Counted from the first letter of the stretch, positions 6,058-15,076 are shown. The stretch is DNA of 19,844 bases from JAKAXS01 sp041940525 (GCA_041940525.1 JBGTSB010000054.1:1-19844), one strand, 5' to 3'. The notes: generated by a model from the letters alone, not told the origin. Program-made: numbers and translations.

Positions 6058-6933
6058 CTAGCTGCCCGCCTGGGTCACCGACACCGAGGCGACACCGCTT
6101 CCCTCCGGGCCAACCAATGTAACCACCACATGTTTTCCGATCAGCACCTTCAGTTCATCAACACTTGAAAACTTCGCATGAAACTGACCGTCGGGACCTG
6201 GTTGAACCATCGGCACATAAAGACCTTCAGGCCCCTCGACAAAAGCGTCCGAAACGGCCTTGCCCTCTGGCGCGCTGACATGGAAAGCCAAACGCGGCTT
6301 GTCATCAAGGTAGGCCACCGCCTTTGTGACAGCGAAGCCAGACTGCTCCTTGGGAACAGACTGGATAGCACTAGCCAAGGCGCCCGACGCCTCGCCCGTC
6401 ACCAGCTTGTCCACCAACAACGCGTGGGTCGCCTCCAGCGGAATGCAGATATCTTTGCAAACAGCGAACCGGAAGATGACCTTCAATTGGATGGCAGTAC
6501 CCGGCTCGGACGCTTCGAGCTCAACGGGAAACAGCACGTTCCCCTTATAGCCAATCGTGGCTCCCGCCTCGTCCGTCAACCGCTTCGGCGCCGGATAAAG
6601 AACGCGTGCCTTGCTCAAGTTCTTCGACTGCGAAAAATCAAAGTGCGGCGGCAAACCGCCGGCATCACCGGGATTGCGCCAATAGGTCTTCCACCCCTCA
6701 GGCATCGCAATCTCGACAAATGCCATCAGTTTTCCAGCATGCTGAGCGGCGAGCACGCGGCTCTTGGCGTGTTGCTGATCAACCCAAGGCGACACGACCA
6801 TCTGCGCGGACACTGGTGCGACCGCCAACCCCCAGCTGACCAACGCCAGCCCAAAAACTAAGCAAATTTGACACGGCAATCGCGCGCGGCGCCGCTTAGC
6901 CGCCCAAACCTTGGAAATTCTCATCAGCAACAT
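6058..6933 (-). CDS. Periplasmic DsbD-N-terminal-domain (ScsB-like) protein, stand-alone
   Basis: The product (291 residues from the ATG at 6933) has a basic N-terminus, a hydrophobic signal segment (about 22-40) and a likely cleavage site at APVSAQ, so it is probably exported to the periplasm. The mature part resembles the N-terminal domain of DsbD/ScsB: GWKTYWRNPGDAGGLPPHFDF at about 80-100, GYKGNVLFPVE near 128-138, and the redox motif FAVCKDICIP with Cys159 and Cys163. In DsbD this domain receives electrons from the membrane domain and passes them to periplasmic thiol proteins. Here the eight-TM and thioredoxin-like parts are absent, so a separate CcdA/DsbD-type donor would be needed. I chose 6933 because GAAAGG lies 7 nt upstream; an in-frame ATG at 6975 has a poor ribosome site. 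A peroxiredoxin gene follows; YqgE is divergent. Confidence 0.8.
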   Translation of the reverse strand: MLLMRISKVWAAKRRRARLPCQICLVFGLALVSWGLAVAPVSAQMVVSPWVDQQHAKSRVLAAQHAGKLMAFVEIAMPEGWKTYWRNPGDAGGLPPHFDFSQSKNLSKARVLYPAPKRLTDEAGATIGYKGNVLFPVELEASEPGTAIQLKVIFRFAVCKDICIPLEATHALLVDKLVTGEASGALASAIQSVPKEQSGFAVTKAVAYLDDKPRLAFHVSAPEGKAVSDAFVEGPEGLYVPMVQPGPDGQFHAKFSSVDELKVLIGKHVVVTLVGPEGSGVASVSVTQAGS

Positions 6934-7020
6934 TCCAGAACCTTTCAGATCGGAAAATCTTTTATGTCTGTCCATTTCGCCGCTTCACATTTCAGGCGCC
7001 TAGCGGGTATCTTTGGCCGG

Positions 7021-7641
7021 ATGAAGACGATGAAAGGTATAACGAAAAGCGACGACGGCCCCGGCTATCTGGATGGCCAGCTGTTGATCGCCATGCCTCT
7101 TATGAGCGACCGCCGTTTCGCGCGCTCGGTCATTTACTTGTGCGCGCATTCCGAAGACGGCGCGATGGGTCTCATCATCAATCATCGCGCCGAACACATT
7201 AGCTTCCCTGATTTGCTCGACCGCCTCGGCATCATAACAGGCGAAGAAGACGAAGACGGGATCTCCAACGATATCCTGGATCGCCAAGTGTACATGGGTG
7301 GCCCGGTCGAAACCGGGCGCGGCTTCGTGCTGCACAGCGACGACTACTTCGCTACGAACTCCACTCTGGCGATCGACGAAGGCGTCAACCTCACCGCCAC
7401 GATTGATATTCTGAAAGCGATCGCTCACGGCAAAGGACCGGACCGGGCCATCTTGGCACTTGGCTATGCGGGGTGGGCCGCCGGTCAGCTAGAAACCGAA
7501 ATTCAGGCTAACGGTTGGCTTCACTGCCCCGCAGACGCGGACTTGCTGTTCGACGACGACATCGAAAGCAAATATCAGCGAGCCTTGGCGAAGATCGGCA
7601 TTGACCCATCGCATCTTGTCAACGACGCAGGCCACGCCTGA
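7021..7641 (+). CDS. YqgE/AlgH family protein (UPF0301)
   Basis: The 206-residue product carries the YqgE/AlgH signature GYLDGQLLIAMPLMSDRRFA followed by SVIYLCAHSEDGAMGLIINH, then YMGGPVETGRGFVLH and ALGYAGWAAGQLE. Members are small cytosolic proteins of about 190-200 residues. AlgH was named for an effect on alginate regulation in Pseudomonas, but the biochemical role is unsettled, so none is assigned here. I chose the ATG at 7021 because the length then matches the family. In-frame ATGs at 6964 and 7030 are alternatives; the ribosome site does not decide clearly. It is divergent from the DsbD-like gene, sharing about 87 nt of spacer, and converges with the large GGDEF/EAL gene. Confidence 0.9.
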   Translation: MKTMKGITKSDDGPGYLDGQLLIAMPLMSDRRFARSVIYLCAHSEDGAMGLIINHRAEHISFPDLLDRLGIITGEEDEDGISNDILDRQVYMGGPVETGRGFVLHSDDYFATNSTLAIDEGVNLTATIDILKAIAHGKGPDRAILALGYAGWAAGQLETEIQANGWLHCPADADLLFDDDIESKYQRALAKIGIDPSHLVNDAGHA

Positions 7642-7669
7642 GCTTTTGCCTTCCTAAGCAAACGTAGAC

Positions 7670-10600
7670 TTAGTCTTTCCGGTCTGGCGGATCGATGCCG
7701 GCCAGCCGTGCCAGGCTTTCCGCGATCGCGGGCGGCAGCTTGGAGAAGTCCGGCGGCGGCGCGTTCTTCGGCCGGATCGCCGGCGAACCTGGCGTCGGCG
7801 GCGGAGTAGCAGACCCATCGGGTCGTGCTGGCCGGCTCGCCGGAGGCGGAGGTACAGGCGCTTGCGCGCCAGCTGGTGGCGGTGACTCAGGTGGCTGCTG
7901 CCGCGCTGCAGGTGGCGGTTGCGGCGGCGGAGGCGAGACAATTCGATTGACGGCCGGAGGCGGCGCGAAAGCAGCCGGCGGAATAGGTGGCGGAGGTGGC
8001 GTTTTCGTCATGGGTGGCCCGCCAGGCGACGAACCGTTGCCGCCGGAAACAGCTGGTGGCACGGGCGGAACCTGCCCAGCGCGAGAGGCGGCCGGGGGCG
8101 GCGGCGCTGCCTTTGACGCGACGTCAGGCCTATTCCTCTGTGGCGTCGGCGCACCCGGTATTGGCGGCGGCGCGTCAGACCCTTTGCTGGAGCCAAACGC
8201 AGCGGCTGCGGAACGGTCAGCACCATTGCCAGATTGAGAGGGACTAGAAGAACGCCCCGCCTCGGATTTTTGACCCGCCTTGGCTTGCAGCGGGGTAGGC
8301 TCCGCAGGCACCGATAGACCACGCGACGTGCGCTGCGACCCCGTGGCACCCGGCTGGCGCGGACTTCGTCCACCAGCGCCCAACCCAGCCGATTGCTGGG
8401 CCCCTGAAGCCTGACTGACATCCCAAGCTGGCGAAGAGCCGGGCAGCGGTGGCGGCATACCGCCCGCGCTAGAACCCGGTGCACCTGGCCCGGCTGGCGG
8501 TTTGGGCGGAACGGACCCGTTTCCGTTCGCACCATTTGCGTTTGCGCTGGCGCCATTCGTTCCTGCCCCATTCGTACCAACCGCGCGCTGACCAACACGC
8601 GGGCCGCGCGCACCATTGCCGGATACTGGTGGCGGAGTTGCTGGCGGGTTCGATTGCGGCTCGGCCACTCCACGGCCACTTCCGTTCGGCTGAACAGGCG
8701 GTGGTCTCGTACCATTGGCATCAGCTTGCGATGGGAACGCCTGCCCATTCCCATTGCCCGCACCGTTTGCCGCCCGGGCTGCACGGGCCTTTTGCGCACG
8801 CCGCCCGGCATTGGCGACCTTCGCCGAAACAGCAATTTCCCCATCGGCACTCTTGCGGCGGGCCTTCGGACGGAACATCGTACGTGGCTTCATGCGGCGC
8901 TCAGACGTACGGACACGGCGCAGCATCTGAAGCACGTCGTAATCCGGAACGGCATCGCCGTAGAAGTAACCCTGGCCGAATTCGCAGCCCGCCGACCGCA
9001 AGAACGAAGCGTCTTCTTCGGCTTCCACGCCGACAGCGATAACCTTCTTATCGAGCTCCCGCGCCATCGCGACGATTGAGCGGACGACACCAGCACTGTT
9101 GCCATCGCGCCCGCCGCTGGCTTCTACCAGATCACGTTGCAGCTTGATTGCTTCGAAGGGCAAGCGGCCCACATGGGCCAGCGACGAATAACCTGCACCG
9201 AAGTCATCCAACACGAGATCGGCACCTGCATCGCGCAAATGCTCGAGTATCTCACCGGCTTGCTCCGGGTTCTCCATCACCAGGCACTCGGATACTTCGA
9301 GCTTCAGTCCGCCTCGAGGCACAACCTTTTGCCCAATGATATGGCGCACTTCCTGGACAAGAACCTGCCTAAACAGCTGGCGGCTGGCGACATTCACCGA
9401 CACGAACAACGGCTCCGGCCGGATCAGCTCCTTGTTCCAGACAGCGGCGTCTCGCGCTGCCCGCATGAGCACGTGAGAGCCCAGCTTGGCAATCAGATCG
9501 CTGTCGGGATCAACCGGCACAATCGCCGTGGGGTTGATCGTGCCTTCCTTTGGATGCTCCCAGCGCACAACGGTCTCAAAGCCGGCAAGCTCTTCCGTCG
9601 GCAAATAGTAAATCGGCTGATAAAGAACCTTGACCTGGTTGGTCTCAATCGCCTTGCGCAGCTCCGCCTCAATGGCCAAGCGCTCGTCGCGATCAGCGCG
9701 CATCTCTGGTTTGAAGATCTCGATGCGATCCGCACCCCCACGCTTCGCGCGGTACATCGCGACTTCGGCATCCTTCAACAGATCCTGCTCGCCCTCCTGC
9801 GAACCGCTGAAAACCGAAACGCCGACCGAGCCCGTCAGCACGATGTCTTGCCCGGCCATCTTGATCGGAGAGCGCAACGAACGCCGGATGCGCTCTGCAA
9901 GCGACGCCAGCTCCTGCGCGTCTTGATCCAGCAAAGACAGGATGGCGAACTGATCACCACCAACGCGAGCCAGCGTATCTTGCGGAGACAGATGCCGCTG
10001 CAGCCTGCGCGCGACCGTCAACAGCAAACTGTCACCAACGACCAAACCAAACGTGCTGTTCACGCCCTTGAACCGGTCAATGTCAATGAAGAACAATGTC
10101 GGACGGATCGTGCGGTCAGAGCGCGCCCGCATCGACGCAGATTGAATACGGTCTACCAACAGCGCCCGGTTCGGCAAACCAGTTAGGCTGTCGTGCACGG
10201 CGTCGTGGAGCAGCCGCTCCTGAGACCGTTTCGCGTCGGTGATATCGCGGATCAAACCGACACAGCGGACCTGCCGGTCATCATCCAGAGGCACGCTGGC
10301 GGCTTCAATCTCAAACCAGCGGTAGTTGTTGTCGGCATGCCTCAGCCGCAGATCAGTACGGATCTTGCCACCCGCGCGCTCCTGAATCGACCAAAGCATG
10401 AGCCGGAAACGCTCACGATCAGCTGGATGCAGGTTCGTGACGAACTCGTCCGCCTTGGTCGACAGGTGCCCCGGCGGCAGATCGAGAATTTCTTCGATCA
10501 TCGGGCTGACGCTGATCATGTCGCGCCGCGCGTTCCATTCCCAAACGGCCGCCCCGGCGCCTTCAATGGCAATGGACCGCAGCTGCATTTCGTTCGGCGC

Positions 10601-11788
10601 CATCACCAGGCTTGCATCACGCGCCCGGAAAGCAAACTGCGTCACCACGAACCCGATAAGCAGTAGAACCAGAACGAGACCCGCCACCAGCGACGACACG
10701 GCAATGTCGCCAGACACGCGGCCAGTGAGAACAACGCCCGCACCAAACAACCAGACACAGAACATCACCCACGCAGGCACAAGCGACATCGCCCTGTCCT
10801 GTCCGCGCAAGGCAAGCAATAGAATGACGGCCGAGCCGACAACGGCCAACAGGACAAACGACAGACGCGCGAACGTTGCCGCCAACCGCGGGTCAATAAC
10901 AGCGACCGCGATCAACGACAGCTGAGCCGCCATCCAAACCGCGATGACCATGCGCACCAGCGCCGGCAGGGTGCCGAGCCGCAGGAAGGTATGAGCGAAA
11001 ATCAAAATACTGGCCGCAAGCGCGGACTCCGCCGCCGCGCGATAGACCGCGTTATCCTCCGCACGCAACTGGAACAGCTTATGGAAAAACCCAAAGTCAA
11101 CGCACAAATTGGCCAGCACGCACAGAGCGACCAGGGCCGAAGCAGGGAAGATAAGTTTATGGTTGGCTGCAAACACCGCCGACAAGAAGATTGCCGCCAA
11201 AATCGTGAGGCCGAGCATGATGCCGTTGAACAGCTGGCGCTCACGCACCTTCAACTCATACTCCAGCGGCTTCCAGAGATTCATTCGCGGAAAGCGCTCT
11301 GATGCCAGCTCCACCACATAGGTAATCGTTTGGCCCGGTTCGATCGTGATGCGGAACACGTCCGCCCGCTCGCTCTTCACCCGCTCAGCCGCGAAGCCCA
11401 TAGTCGGGGTTACGGCTTCGATCCGGCGGGTATCCAAGTCTGGCCAAATCACTCCTGAGCCGACGACGCTGTAACGGTCGGCGGCAATCCAGCGCTCGAT
11501 CGCCGTGTCGGTCGGGTTGGTGAGCGCAAACACCATCCAATTCGGATTGGTGCCGGCGGTTGCCGCAGGAACAGACACGCGATCTGTCGTGCCATCGGCA
11601 CCCGGCGCCGTCTCGACTTGCAAGCTGTCGCTGTGAGACTCGTAAAGGTCGCTGCGCGTCGTGATCTCGACGCGCGCCTGATCCGGATCAATCGTAATTG
11701 CCTTCAAGGCAAACGCCGGGTTGCTGAACCCAGCGGCAGCCGCCACCAGAAGCGCAATGACCAATAGGAAGCGGATCAGACCTTTCAC
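7670..11788 (-). CDS. 7TM-PAS-GGDEF-EAL protein with degenerate active sites and a long disordered tail
   Basis: This 1372-residue protein has a signal peptide (1-27), a periplasmic sensor-like domain (28-185) and about seven TM helices (187-385), resembling 7TMR-DISM receptors. Cytosolic parts follow: a PAS domain (about 402-520, ending GLIRDITDAKR), GGDEF (about 527-690) and EAL (about 700-950). In GGDEF the signature is GGDQF (610-614), the usual ND and GH of the substrate region read NS and GL (VNSTFGL), and no RxxD inhibitory site precedes it. In EAL the signature is ETV (738-740); Asn799, Glu831, Asp861-Asp862, Lys882 and Gln939 remain, but KID reads KLQ and AEGVE reads AVGVE, removing the glutamate called the general base in RocR. 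I infer a c-di-GMP or GTP sensor rather than an enzyme, though weak activity is not excluded. Residues 960-1372 are low complexity, ending in FSKLPPAIAESLARLAG. The GTG start has GGGAGGG upstream and overlaps the acetyltransferase stop by 4 nt. Confidence 0.88.
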   Translation of the reverse strand: MKGLIRFLLVIALLVAAAAGFSNPAFALKAITIDPDQARVEITTRSDLYESHSDSLQVETAPGADGTTDRVSVPAATAGTNPNWMVFALTNPTDTAIERWIAADRYSVVGSGVIWPDLDTRRIEAVTPTMGFAAERVKSERADVFRITIEPGQTITYVVELASERFPRMNLWKPLEYELKVRERQLFNGIMLGLTILAAIFLSAVFAANHKLIFPASALVALCVLANLCVDFGFFHKLFQLRAEDNAVYRAAAESALAASILIFAHTFLRLGTLPALVRMVIAVWMAAQLSLIAVAVIDPRLAATFARLSFVLLAVVGSAVILLLALRGQDRAMSLVPAWVMFCVWLFGAGVVLTGRVSGDIAVSSLVAGLVLVLLLIGFVVTQFAFRARDASLVMAPNEMQLRSIAIEGAGAAVWEWNARRDMISVSPMIEEILDLPPGHLSTKADEFVTNLHPADRERFRLMLWSIQERAGGKIRTDLRLRHADNNYRWFEIEAASVPLDDDRQVRCVGLIRDITDAKRSQERLLHDAVHDSLTGLPNRALLVDRIQSASMRARSDRTIRPTLFFIDIDRFKGVNSTFGLVVGDSLLLTVARRLQRHLSPQDTLARVGGDQFAILSLLDQDAQELASLAERIRRSLRSPIKMAGQDIVLTGSVGVSVFSGSQEGEQDLLKDAEVAMYRAKRGGADRIEIFKPEMRADRDERLAIEAELRKAIETNQVKVLYQPIYYLPTEELAGFETVVRWEHPKEGTINPTAIVPVDPDSDLIAKLGSHVLMRAARDAAVWNKELIRPEPLFVSVNVASRQLFRQVLVQEVRHIIGQKVVPRGGLKLEVSECLVMENPEQAGEILEHLRDAGADLVLDDFGAGYSSLAHVGRLPFEAIKLQRDLVEASGGRDGNSAGVVRSIVAMARELDKKVIAVGVEAEEDASFLRSAGCEFGQGYFYGDAVPDYDVLQMLRRVRTSERRMKPRTMFRPKARRKSADGEIAVSAKVANAGRRAQKARAARAANGAGNGNGQAFPSQADANGTRPPPVQPNGSGRGVAEPQSNPPATPPPVSGNGARGPRVGQRAVGTNGAGTNGASANANGANGNGSVPPKPPAGPGAPGSSAGGMPPPLPGSSPAWDVSQASGAQQSAGLGAGGRSPRQPGATGSQRTSRGLSVPAEPTPLQAKAGQKSEAGRSSSPSQSGNGADRSAAAAFGSSKGSDAPPPIPGAPTPQRNRPDVASKAAPPPPAASRAGQVPPVPPAVSGGNGSSPGGPPMTKTPPPPPIPPAAFAPPPAVNRIVSPPPPQPPPAARQQPPESPPPAGAQAPVPPPPASRPARPDGSATPPPTPGSPAIRPKNAPPPDFSKLPPAIAESLARLAGIDPPDRKD

Positions 11789-12384
11789 GGGTTCAGCCCT
11801 CCCGTCGTCAGGTCACTCGACAGGAAAGCATAGAGCGCATGGTCTTGCCATTCGCCGTTGATCATCAAGTACTGGCGAGCATGCCCTTCCAGCTTGAAAC
11901 CACAATTCTCCAGAACATTGATGGACCGCTGGTTGTGCGGCTGACACGCAGCCTCGATACGATGCAGCTTAAGCGGACCACAGGCATGCAGCAGAAGCGC
12001 TTTCAGCGCCGTGGTCATATAGCCCTGACCAACATGGGGCAGCCCAAGCCAATAGCCGAGCTGAGCCGCTTGCGTCACGCCGCGGCGAACGTTGGAAAGC
12101 GAGATGCCACCAACCAACATCTGTTCCGGCCCGAAAATGAAATAGCTGTAGCCGAGATCTTCACGCGCTTCGCGTTGATAGTGGCGGATGCGGCGGCGGA
12201 AGGAACTGCGCGTCAGTTCATCACGAGGCCATAGCGGCTCCCAGGGCTTCAAATGATTGCGCGACAACGCCCGCAGCTCAGCCCAGGGAACATAGTCGTT
12301 CATGGATGGCGCACGCAAAGACACACCTCGACCTGCAAGGGACTGCGTCCCTTCCGGAACAAGGCCTGATCGCAGAAATGCCAT
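11785..12384 (-). CDS. GNAT N-acetyltransferase, RimJ-like
   Basis: The 199-residue cytosolic protein belongs to the GNAT fold and most resembles RimJ/RimL-type enzymes, which acetylate protein N-termini or small amines using acetyl-CoA. Visible landmarks are the N-terminal SRNHLKPWEPLWP (41-53), typical of RimJ-like members, and the acetyl-CoA pyrophosphate loop LGLPHVGQGYMTTAL (113-127). The C-terminal motif NQRSINVLENCGFKLEGHAR (151-170) is also characteristic. The actual substrate cannot be inferred. The ATG at 12384 lies 17 nt after the M16 peptidase stop, with GGAG 12 nt upstream. Its TGA overlaps the GTG of the GGDEF/EAL gene (GTGA), suggesting translational coupling. A gene of this type often follows the M16 peptidase in alphaproteobacteria. 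Confidence 0.88.
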   Translation of the reverse strand: MAFLRSGLVPEGTQSLAGRGVSLRAPSMNDYVPWAELRALSRNHLKPWEPLWPRDELTRSSFRRRIRHYQREAREDLGYSYFIFGPEQMLVGGISLSNVRRGVTQAAQLGYWLGLPHVGQGYMTTALKALLLHACGPLKLHRIEAACQPHNQRSINVLENCGFKLEGHARQYLMINGEWQDHALYAFLSSDLTTGGLNP

Positions 12385-12401
12385 CGTCTATTAGGCTCCG
12401 C

Positions 12402-13667
12402 TCACGTCCTCGCGCGCTGCGCCGCATACGCTGCATGCGCCTTCGATTGTTTGCCCGCACCAACAACAACCACCGAGGGTTCCCCGCAGGTGACGTTGCC
12501 GGCAAACTCTTTCACTTCGTCGATTGTAACCGCATCAACGCGCTCCACGAGCTCAGCGGCCGTCCACAAACGCCCACGCGTTAACAGCTGGCGCGCCATC
12601 TGCTCAGCTCGGGCCGATGAACTCTCAAGGCTCATCAATAGCCCAGCCTTCATCTGCGACTTGGCACGCTGCATCTCCGTTTCGGTCGGTCCCTTTGATC
12701 CCAATCCCTTGATCTCAGCGCAGATCACGTCAACCAGCTTCTTTAACGTTTCAACGCCGGTCGCAGCTTGAATGACGAACATTCCCGTGTCCCTCATGGC
12801 CCACGCTGACGACTCGACCGAGTAGCACAAACCGCGCCTTTCCCTGACTTGCTGGAACAAGCGCGACGACAGCCCGCCACCCAAGACACCCGAGGTTACC
12901 TGCGCAGCAAAGTAGCTCGGGTCCATGTACGACGGACTCTGGAATCCAAGGATCAGGTGACACTGCTCGAACGACTTGGCGAACGCGCGCGTCCCCCCCT
13001 TGTAGACTGCCGCTTCGCCCTCGGGACCCTTCGGCGCAGTCAGCCCGCCGAATAGGGCTTCAGCGTGGCGAACGATTGACTTATGCGTAACCCCGCCTGC
13101 CGCCGCGAGCACCATATTCTCTGGAGCGTAGTGCATCCGGGCAAATTCTTTCAATTGCTTGGGTTTGATGGTGCTCAAACTCTCGGCCGTTCCCAGGATC
13201 GACCGCCCTACAGCCTGCCCCGGATAGGCAGCTTCATGCAAAAGGTCTATCGCGATTTCCTCGGGGATATCCCGTACGCTGGCAATTTCTTGGAGGATAA
13301 CTTCGCGCTCGCGTTTCAGCTCCCCAGAAGAGAACTTCGAGTTCTGCAGGATATCCGCCAGCAACTCCAAAGCGATGCCTTCATCGCCTGAGAGCACACG
13401 TGCGAAATAGCCCGTCCACTCCGGTTCGGTGGCTGCGTTCAGCTCTCCACCGACAGCCTCAATCTCTTCCGCGATATCGCGGGACGACCGCGTGGCCGTA
13501 CCCTTGAACGCCATATGCTCAAGCAGGTGCGAGATACCATTTTCGTCTTCTGTCTCATCGCGGGCACCGGCGCCAACCCACATGCCAAGCGACGTCGTTT
13601 CCAGATGAGGCATCTCGTGAGTAACGACGCGCAAGCCGTTCTTTAAAGTGGTGACGGTGCCTGTCAT
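12402..13667 (-). CDS. M16 family zinc peptidase (processing-peptidase-like)
   Basis: The 421-residue protein is a single-unit M16B-type peptidase related to the mitochondrial processing peptidase beta subunit. The inverted zinc motif is HLLEH at 47-51 (His47, Glu50, His51), and the third zinc ligand is Glu127 in REVILQEI, 76 residues later as the family requires. The following conserved region reads GGELNAATEPEWTGYFARVL, and the C-terminal half has LSSRLFQQVRERRGLCYSVES, which supplies the usual Arg/Tyr. No signal peptide is seen, so it is cytosolic. It probably degrades or processes peptides; the substrate is unknown. Its ATG overlaps the thrC stop by 4 nt (ATGA), so it is likely translationally coupled to thrC. 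Confidence 0.95.
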   Translation of the reverse strand: MTGTVTTLKNGLRVVTHEMPHLETTSLGMWVGAGARDETEDENGISHLLEHMAFKGTATRSSRDIAEEIEAVGGELNAATEPEWTGYFARVLSGDEGIALELLADILQNSKFSSGELKREREVILQEIASVRDIPEEIAIDLLHEAAYPGQAVGRSILGTAESLSTIKPKQLKEFARMHYAPENMVLAAAGGVTHKSIVRHAEALFGGLTAPKGPEGEAAVYKGGTRAFAKSFEQCHLILGFQSPSYMDPSYFAAQVTSGVLGGGLSSRLFQQVRERRGLCYSVESSAWAMRDTGMFVIQAATGVETLKKLVDVICAEIKGLGSKGPTETEMQRAKSQMKAGLLMSLESSSARAEQMARQLLTRGRLWTAAELVERVDAVTIDEVKEFAGNVTCGEPSVVVVGAGKQSKAHAAYAAQRART

Positions 13668-15076
13668 ACCGCCCCCTCCGAAACCGCGCGCGCGGCACCA
13701 CGAACAAAATGCTTCACGTCCTGCAAATCGTTATTGAGAACCGAGATGCGCTCCGGATCAGTCATCAAGGCCGCCAGCCGGTCCGGCAACGCCGGCCGCT
13801 GGCCAGTGATCTGCTCCATGGCATCGGGAAACTTGGCCGGATGCGCAGTCGACAACACGACGCCCGGCGCCCCGTGGTAACGCCCCGCCTTTTTCAACGC
13901 CACCCAAGCACACGCGGTATGCGGATCCATCAAGTAGTCATCGCTTTCTACCGACACATGCCGGATCGCGTCGGCCACTTCCTTGCCGCTGGCGGAGAAC
14001 GCCTCGAAGTCACGCCGCATCACATCCGTCATCGGGCCAAGCTCGAAGCGCTTACCTTGAGCCAGTTGCATCATCTGCGCCTTGACGCGTGCGCTATCGC
14101 GCGCCGACGCCTCGAACAGATAGCGCTCGAAGTTGGACGAAACCTGAATGTCCATGGACGGCGACGTCGTCGCAACCACGCCTTCCATTTCATAAACACC
14201 GGACTCATGAGCCCGCGCCAGAATATCGTTGTCGTTCGTCGCAATAATCAGGCGTTCAATCGGCAGCCCCATCCGGCGCGCCGTGTATCCGGCGAAAATG
14301 TCGCCAAAGTTTCCAGTCGGCACGGAAAACGTCACTGGACGATACGGCGCGCCAAGCGCGGCACCCGCCACGAAATAATAGGTGATTTGGGCGACGATAC
14401 GCGCCCAGTTGATCGAGTTCACGCCTGTTAGCGCAACCTCATCGCGGAAGGCGTGATCGTTGAACAAGCCCTTCACCAGAGCCTGACAATCATCGAAGTT
14501 TCCGTCGATCGCCACGGCATGCACGTTGTCTTCAACCGGCGTGGTCATCATGCGCCGCTGAACATCCGACACCCGCCCATTCGGAAATAGAATGATCACA
14601 TCAACACGCTTCGATCCGCGGAACGCTTCTACGGCCGCGCCGCCCGTGTCACCCGACGTAGCGCCCACGATCGTCGCCCGTTGATCGCGTTTCTCCAGCA
14701 CATGATCCATCAGCTGTGCGAGCAGCTGCATGGCCACGTCCTTAAACGCAAGCGTCGGACCATGAAACAGCTCAAGCACGAAGCGGTCATGATCAATCTG
14801 CGTCAACGGCGTCACGGCCGCGTGACCGAAGCTGGCGTAGGCCGTATCGGCCATGCGCTCCAGATCATCGCGCGCAATGGCGCCACCCGTGAAACGGCTT
14901 ATGATATCGACCGCGACATCGGCGAACCGCTTGGTGGCAAAACCCGCCATCGTGTCCGCATCCAAAGACGGCCATACCTCGGGAACGTATAAACCGCCAT
15001 CGCGTGCCAGCCCTGCCAGCAGAACGTCCTCAAATCCCAATACCGGCGCTTCGCCACGGGTCGAAATATACTTCAC
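13664..15076 (-). CDS. thrC: Threonine synthase
   Basis: Threonine synthase converts O-phospho-L-homoserine to L-threonine with pyridoxal phosphate, the last step of threonine synthesis. The 470-residue product starts MKYISTRGEAPVLGFEDVLL, a typical ThrC N-terminus. The PLP lysine is Lys112 in GPTLAFKDVAMQLL, the phosphate-binding loop is GATSGDTGGAA, and VPTGNFGDIFAGY lies in the middle. I chose the GTG at 15076 over an in-frame TTG at 15094 because GGGAG lies between them at a usable distance (11 nt) and family members begin at MKYIS. It follows SURF1 after 114 nt, with a weak terminator-like hairpin between, and its stop overlaps the M16 peptidase start. Confidence 0.96.
   Translation of the reverse strand: MKYISTRGEAPVLGFEDVLLAGLARDGGLYVPEVWPSLDADTMAGFATKRFADVAVDIISRFTGGAIARDDLERMADTAYASFGHAAVTPLTQIDHDRFVLELFHGPTLAFKDVAMQLLAQLMDHVLEKRDQRATIVGATSGDTGGAAVEAFRGSKRVDVIILFPNGRVSDVQRRMMTTPVEDNVHAVAIDGNFDDCQALVKGLFNDHAFRDEVALTGVNSINWARIVAQITYYFVAGAALGAPYRPVTFSVPTGNFGDIFAGYTARRMGLPIERLIIATNDNDILARAHESGVYEMEGVVATTSPSMDIQVSSNFERYLFEASARDSARVKAQMMQLAQGKRFELGPMTDVMRRDFEAFSASGKEVADAIRHVSVESDDYLMDPHTACAWVALKKAGRYHGAPGVVLSTAHPAKFPDAMEQITGQRPALPDRLAALMTDPERISVLNNDLQDVKHFVRGAARAVSEGAV

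Noticed and set aside
7642..7669. Terminator sought between the convergent yqgE and GGDEF/EAL genes
   Set aside because: The 28-nt spacer shows no stable hairpin or U-tract.
7695..8237. Gly-rich 180-codon open frame on the + strand, and a 280-codon frame in another - strand phase (8008-8850)
   Set aside because: Both are other-frame readings of the Pro/Gly/Asn-rich tail of the GGDEF/EAL gene, whose composition removes stop codons.
9137..10186. 349-codon open frame antisense to the GGDEF/EAL domains
   Set aside because: The opposite strand encodes well-conserved domain motifs, and the antisense product resembles no family.
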